Part shown: piece by piece, positions 12,976 through 16,751 of the stretch
How positions within the stretch are numbered: the stretch's first letter is position 1
Layout: each line of letters starts with the position of its first letter
Origin: an uncultured Bacilli bacterium
GTDB taxonomy: Bacteria > Bacillota_I > Bacilli_A > RF39 > UBA660
Reading direction: 5' to 3'
Length of the DNA stretch: 16,751 nucleotides
Assembly (NCBI GenBank): GCA_947598455.1
Contig: CANQFI010000025.1
Coordinates: forward strand, 1 to 16,751
Program-made: the position numbers and the translations under genes
The notes under the pieces: generated by a model
Databases searched by the model: none
What the model was told of the DNA's origin: nothing
Seen by the model: the letters and a program-made list of their open reading frames with translations, nothing else

Positions 12976-13899
12976 CTTTTTCTTAACTTTATTGCTTTTA
13001 TCATGTTCATTAATTGTTTTATCTTCCATAATAGGAGCACTATTAGCAGATTCTTCTTTTAACTTATTAATCTCTATAACTCCTGTTTTTTCCATTTCTT
13101 CATGATAATTCATCGCCATTCCAATTACTAATATATATGATAATAAATATGTCCATAACATTAAGATAACTATATTAGCTAAACTACCATAAAAGACTGA
13201 ATAATTAGCATAATGAGCTATATAATATGAATATGCTGCTGTAACAAGAATCCATCCAACTGTTGTAAATATCGCCCCACCATTAACATTACTACTAGGT
13301 ATCTTTTTATCAGGAGCCATCGTATATATCATTTTAATAAACAAAAAGATAATTATCCAAGATAAAGGACCATTAATAAAATGTAATACCTTTACAACAA
13401 TAGCTGTTGTTTCCGCATCTAAATTAAAATAATGTATTATATTAATTAGAGTATGACCAAGTAATGGGAATACTAATATGAATAAAAACAATATAACAAT
13501 AACTAATTCCATAATAATTGCTTTTAATCTTCTTCTAAAGAATCCAGAATCTTTTATATTATATATTGTATTAGAAGCAACTATAATAGAAGCCATTCCA
13601 TTACTAGCAATGAAATAACCAACACCTAAAGTAATGAAAAATGTTGGCGTTATTTCAGTTGCTGTAATTATAGGTGTAACTAAGTCCGCAATATCTCCAC
13701 CTAAAACATTTGATATTAAAGATTGTACTATATCATTAGACAATTGTAGATAGGAACATGCATAACCAATAAGAGTTATTGTTGGAACCATTGATAAGAA
13801 AATAAAGAACGCTATTTGACCAGGTAGAATAAGCATTTCTGGTCTCCAAAATGCTTCCCAAAATCTTTGAAAGAAGTTTTTACGATTCTTTCTTTTCAT
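12943..13899 (-). CDS. YihY/BrkB-family integral membrane protein
   Basis: The 318-residue product has six predicted membrane spans between about residues 25 and 265. Family features are the amphipathic N-terminal FFQRFWEAFW, then AFFIFLSMVPTITLIGY, SNGMASIIVASNTIYNI, and the final span ILMLWTYLLSYILVIGMAMN. Relatives were once called RNase BN, which is now known to be a misassignment; the molecular function is unsettled. The C-terminal 50 residues form a cytoplasmic charged tail (KVKKKKKENKKNEDS). I choose the ATG at 13897-13899; the upstream TTG at 13908 is possible. The start overlaps the end of the GGDEF gene by 20 bases, which suggests translational coupling in the same operon. Confidence 0.88.
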   Translation of the reverse strand: MKRKNRKNFFQRFWEAFWRPEMLILPGQIAFFIFLSMVPTITLIGYACSYLQLSNDIVQSLISNVLGGDIADLVTPIITATEITPTFFITLGVGYFIASNGMASIIVASNTIYNIKDSGFFRRRLKAIIMELVIVILFLFILVFPLLGHTLINIIHYFNLDAETTAIVVKVLHFINGPLSWIIIFLFIKMIYTMAPDKKIPSSNVNGGAIFTTVGWILVTAAYSYYIAHYANYSVFYGSLANIVILMLWTYLLSYILVIGMAMNYHEEMEKTGVIEINKLKEESANSAPIMEDKTINEHDKSNKVKKKKKENKKNEDS

Positions 13900-15937
13900 C
13901 TGAACCAACTTCTATTTCTTCTTTTTTAGTACGCATATCTTCTACAGATTCATTAATAGAATCTTCAATTGTTTTCATATCATTTAATATCATACTATAA
14001 CCAATAGCTGCACCATATTCGTAAGGTAAATTTTTAAATTCTTTATATAATTTTCTTATATAACTTACTACTTGTTTTTCCTGATATCCAACTAAATAAA
14101 TTAAAAATTCATTACCATCAGTTCTCATTATATCTGTATTATCTAGTTGTGTTTTAATTAGTACATTGGCTGTAGCTTTTATTTGTGAATCTCCTTGTTC
14201 ATAACCTAATGTATCATTTATCTTTTGTACTTCATTTAAATCGATAATAATTGTTGCTTGTGGATAAATAGTATTCTTATTCCAATTATTAATATTTTCA
14301 TTTAAATAGTTACGATTCTTTAATGAAGTTAATTGATCTATATATTTCATTTTATCTTCTTTTTTTATTTTCTTAGCTATCTTAATACGTTTAGTAGAAC
14401 GATAAGCTAAATATAAAATAATAATTAAAACAACTAAAACAATAAATGAGTATTTAGCAACTTGGCCTAATACCGTTCCAGAATTAACAGTATAAGTATG
14501 ATTATAAATACCTTTAGTTATTATTTCATTAGGATCTAAAATAGCAATATATTTACCAAATAATAAACTAAATGTATCATTTTCTCTTACATAAAAATTA
14601 TAAGTATCAGATAAAGTATTACTATATCTAACAGTATATTCACTCAAAATAGACTTTTTATAGTAATTATATACTTCTTTATCCATAATAATTACTTCAC
14701 CACTACGAATAGCTTTCTTTAACTCTTTTTCATTAGCATAAGAGTTAACAGATACATCACCTATTCCAGAAATATATTTTTCTAAAATACTATTTTTACT
14801 AACATAAACATCTAATCCATTTAAAGAAGTAATAGCATTTATAACTAATGAATTTTCTTCTGGAGCTATCACAACAAAAGAAACATTCATTAAGGAATCA
14901 ATCGCTTGATACTTAGTATCTAAATTATAATAATTATAGAACATATCTATTTTATTATTAGCAATTGCTTCTGTAAATTTAGAAAAATTCTTATACTTAA
15001 CAGGATTTATCTCCGTCTTACTAAATGCTGTAAATCTCGTTAAATATTCACTAACAATTCCTCCATATGAACCACTTATTAATACTTCATAAGGACTATT
15101 ATTAATAAATCCATAAGTATATGTTTTAGCTTGAATATTTGCGAGTTCTTTATCAGATATTGATAAAGCATTTGTAAATGTTAAAAGTTCATTTTGATTA
15201 ATAGACTTATTTAAATCTTCTTCTTGAAAATCAGCAAATGTTTTTTTCATTATTTCACTAAATACATCATTCTCTTGTAATCGATATATTAAGTATTTAT
15301 TTAAATCACTAATATGATAATCTATACTATAATTTGATGTTAAAATAGATGTTAAATTTTCTTCTAATGGTAATACCGCATAATCTATATTCTCATCAGT
15401 TTCTAAAGCATTGAGCAAATCAGTTGAAGTTTCATAAGAATTTATTGTTACATTATTAGTATCAGTTAAATATTTTGCAACTAAGTTTTCATCACTTGAT
15501 AAAACCCCTAATTTACTATTTGATAATTGTGATAAAACACTAATGTTTTGTTTTTCTTTACTAACTACTACATAATGTTCAGTATAAAATATTACATCAG
15601 TATTTTTAAGATCATAAGTAAGCATAAATGCTCTATCTGTAACATCTTCTCCAATATTATAAGTAATTGGATTTATATCAATTCCATATTCTTCTTCAAC
15701 ATATGTAATATAATCAAAGAAAACACCTGTTCCATTTTTACCAAATACATCTAAGTTAACAGGAACATAAACATTTTGTACCTGATTAATATTCTGAGTA
15801 ATCCACTCTTTTTCTTCTACCGTAAGCTTACTTTCATCATGTAATATATTATAAGTAATAACTCCTAAACTAATTAAAGCAATTACAACTATTAAAACAA
15901 TCAGGACAATTTTTTTATTTGATTTTACTTTTTTCAT
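13880..15937 (-). CDS. Membrane sensor with two solute-binding-like domains and a degenerate GGDEF domain
   Basis: The product is 685 residues long. Membrane span 1 (about 10-30) is followed by two tandem extracellular segments (about 52-257 and 268-475) resembling family 3 solute-binding domains, for example SKLGVLSSDENLVAKYL at 141-157 and the parallel LDVYVSKNSILEKYISG at 375-391. Span 2 is at about 497-513. The GGDEF domain at 531-672 opens with YIDQLTSLKNRNYLNE. Canonical diguanylate cyclases make c-di-GMP from GTP with a GG(D/E)EF loop. Here the loop reads RTDGNEF (605-611): the first Gly is Asp and the metal-binding acidic residue is Asn. The first metal Asp (566) and IND (573-575) remain. 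No RxxD inhibitory site is visible. Catalysis is doubtful; GTP or c-di-GMP binding is possible. It starts three bases after the upstream stop with GAGGGA before the ATG. Confidence 0.85.
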   Translation of the reverse strand: MKKVKSNKKIVLIVLIVVIALISLGVITYNILHDESKLTVEEKEWITQNINQVQNVYVPVNLDVFGKNGTGVFFDYITYVEEEYGIDINPITYNIGEDVTDRAFMLTYDLKNTDVIFYTEHYVVVSKEKQNISVLSQLSNSKLGVLSSDENLVAKYLTDTNNVTINSYETSTDLLNALETDENIDYAVLPLEENLTSILTSNYSIDYHISDLNKYLIYRLQENDVFSEIMKKTFADFQEEDLNKSINQNELLTFTNALSISDKELANIQAKTYTYGFINNSPYEVLISGSYGGIVSEYLTRFTAFSKTEINPVKYKNFSKFTEAIANNKIDMFYNYYNLDTKYQAIDSLMNVSFVVIAPEENSLVINAITSLNGLDVYVSKNSILEKYISGIGDVSVNSYANEKELKKAIRSGEVIIMDKEVYNYYKKSILSEYTVRYSNTLSDTYNFYVRENDTFSLLFGKYIAILDPNEIITKGIYNHTYTVNSGTVLGQVAKYSFIVLVVLIIILYLAYRSTKRIKIAKKIKKEDKMKYIDQLTSLKNRNYLNENINNWNKNTIYPQATIIIDLNEVQKINDTLGYEQGDSQIKATANVLIKTQLDNTDIMRTDGNEFLIYLVGYQEKQVVSYIRKLYKEFKNLPYEYGAAIGYSMILNDMKTIEDSINESVEDMRTKKEEIEVGSDEKKES

Positions 15938-15940
15938 ATC

Positions 15941-16441
15941 TTATCCCTCAACTGTTTCAGGAGTTACTTCACGGTTATTATTCCAAATCATACCAGAACC
16001 ATTTTTATTATGAGCTCCTGATATTAAGAATCCATCACTTGATGCTGTTGCATCTTTTTCCAAAGTTATATTAAAATCATAAAACTTTTGTTCTTCATTT
16101 GTAAAGTTTTCTAATGATTTTGCTACAATACTTTCTGCTTCTTCTAAAGAACAATTAGTTTCATATTCTACATTTATATAAATAACACGACCAGTAATAT
16201 TAAGTTTTGCTGTCTTAACTTTCTCATTATTAGCTAAATTAACTTCATAATCACTAATTTTAGCTTCACTTATTTCATAATTTTCTATACCATCTAAACG
16301 ATCACCATATTTATCAGTACCTTTACCAATATAAAAACATTGAATAAGTATGGTTGTAATTATAACTAAACAAACCAATATAATTGCCATTAAAATTGTA
16401 AACACACGATGCTCCCTATAAAACTTTTTTATTCTTTTCAT
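15941..16441 (-). CDS. Membrane-anchored hypothetical protein
   Basis: The 166-residue product has a basic N-terminus (MKRIKKFYREHR), one membrane span at about 14-36, and an extracellular domain of about 130 residues. That domain has an alternating pattern (YEVNLANNEKVKTAKLNITG, then RVIYINVEYETNCSLEEAES) and a Gly/Asn-rich end (SGAHNKNGSGMIWNNN). I do not recognise the family. AGAGGTGG lies about nine bases before the ATG. It is the first gene of the operon with the GGDEF sensor (three-base gap) and yihY, so it may be an accessory of the sensor. That link rests on position only. Confidence 0.75.
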   Translation of the reverse strand: MKRIKKFYREHRVFTILMAIILVCLVIITTILIQCFYIGKGTDKYGDRLDGIENYEISEAKISDYEVNLANNEKVKTAKLNITGRVIYINVEYETNCSLEEAESIVAKSLENFTNEEQKFYDFNITLEKDATASSDGFLISGAHNKNGSGMIWNNNREVTPETVEG

Positions 16442-16472
16442 TAATATCCCACCTCTTTTAATAGGTATTTAA

Positions 16473-16501
16473 ATTATACTACATTATGAACTTATAAGCA
16501 A
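16473..16501 (-). promoter_or_regulatory. Promoter of the three-gene GGDEF-yihY operon
   Basis: The minus strand carries TTGCTT (16496-16501), a 17-base spacer and a perfect TATAAT (16473-16478), about 31 bases before the first start codon. Confidence 0.7.
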
Positions 16502-16557
16502 TTAGTGAGTCCTATATAATATATGTTTTTTTAACCTCTAATAGTCAACTTTGACAG

Positions 16558-16593
16558 AAAAAAAAGAAATTACAAAGAATCTATAATTTCTTT
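16558..16593 (-). terminator. Terminator of the BRCT-containing gene
   Basis: On the minus strand a 10-bp stem AAAGAAATTA/TAATTTCTTT (16584-16593 and 16563-16572) has an 11-base loop and is followed by a run of Ts to 16558. The stop codon TAA is inside the 3' arm. Confidence 0.85.
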
Positions 16594-16704
16594 AAATTTC
16601 TCTTCATTCCATATTTCAATACCTAATTGTAAAGCCTTATCATACTTACTACCTGGTGCATCACCAACAATAACCCCGAGTTTGACAGTTAATAAAGCAA
16701 AAAA
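16570..16704 (-). pseudogene. C-terminal half of a BRCT domain, probably DNA ligase LigA; 5' part missing
   Basis: The frame ends at TAA 16570-16572. Read on the minus strand it gives VIVGDAPGSKYDKALQLGIE, then IWNEEKFKEIIDSL. This is the second half of a BRCT domain as found at the C-terminus of NAD-dependent DNA ligase (VxGxxPGSKxxKAxxLGI followed by a W or F region). Some DnaQ-type exonucleases end in the same way, so LigA is likely but not certain. Upstream, the BRCT match stops near 16684. The frame then reads FFALLT, unlike a BRCT, and hits an in-frame TGA at 16705-16707. No start codon exists in the fragment. The gene is either broken by an insertion or the contig is chimeric at its end. 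Confidence 0.65.
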
Positions 16705-16751
16705 TCACCATTCAGCCAGGTGTTTATAAGGCTTTATAGTGATTTCTATTT
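16681..16751. mobile_element. Candidate end of an insertion element, extending past the window
   Basis: The BRCT frame collapses here. The new sequence contains an imperfect hairpin: AATCACCATTCAGCC (16703-16717) against GGCTTTATAGTGATT (16730-16744), 12 of 15 positions paired, with a 12-base loop. A subterminal imperfect hairpin some 15 bases from a TTTGAC-type tetra/hexanucleotide resembles ends of IS200/IS605 elements, which insert 3' of short T-rich targets without duplication. Too little sequence is present to name a family, and no transposase is visible. Confidence 0.35.

Noticed and set aside
15548..15754. 68-codon plus-strand frame inside the GGDEF gene
   Set aside because: Antisense shadow; an Ile/Asn/Ser/Phe-rich product typical of A/T-rich complementary strand.
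1..16751. TGA read as tryptophan (mycoplasma code)
   Set aside because: TGG encodes Trp throughout, and TGA properly ends the LtaS-like gene just before asnB, so the standard bacterial code fits.
1..16751. CRISPR array or tandem repeats
   Set aside because: No regularly spaced direct repeats were seen.

Overview
The window looks like chromosome from a low-GC (about 30% or less by eye), Gram-positive-type Bacillota, probably an uncultured Bacilli lineage near Erysipelotrichales/RF39. The evidence is the A/T-rich codon use, strong AGGAGG-type ribosome sites, sigma-A-like promoters, a meso-diaminopimelate-type MurE, an LtaS-like envelope enzyme and an encoded-CCA tRNA. TGA is used as a normal stop, so this is not a mycoplasma with code 4. 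The taxonomic placement is inference.

Layout from left to right. On the minus strand are the 5' end of an unrecognised gene (1-125), tRNA-Gly(TCC) with its own promoter, and murE. On the plus strand is a pyrimidine salvage operon, uraA-upp, behind a leader that holds a terminator and a 42-codon open frame ending exactly at that terminator. Convergent terminators separate it from a minus-strand secreted, C-terminally anchored protein (4295-5953). Next, still on the minus strand, come an LtaS-like sulfatase-fold membrane enzyme and asnB, tightly coupled. A 489-bp decayed ISL3-family element with intact inverted repeats follows. It appears to have landed in the terminator region downstream of tex. 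The tex gene has its own promoter and a long structured leader with a 12-codon open frame. Last is a three-gene minus-strand operon: a small membrane-anchored protein, a double solute-binding-domain/GGDEF membrane protein with a degenerate GGDEF signature, and a YihY/BrkB-family membrane protein. The right edge holds the C-terminal half of a BRCT domain (LigA-like), cut off by foreign-looking hairpin sequence running to the end of the window.

Functional themes are cell envelope construction (murE, LtaS-like enzyme, perhaps asnB through peptidoglycan amidation, the anchored surface protein, YihY), pyrimidine uptake and salvage (uraA, upp), and RNA/DNA housekeeping (tex, ligase remnant). The points most worth a second look are the two leader regions with short open frames (uraA and tex), the degenerate GGDEF sensor operon, the ISL3 remnant, and the broken BRCT gene at the window edge. 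No CRISPR array, prophage or defence system was seen.
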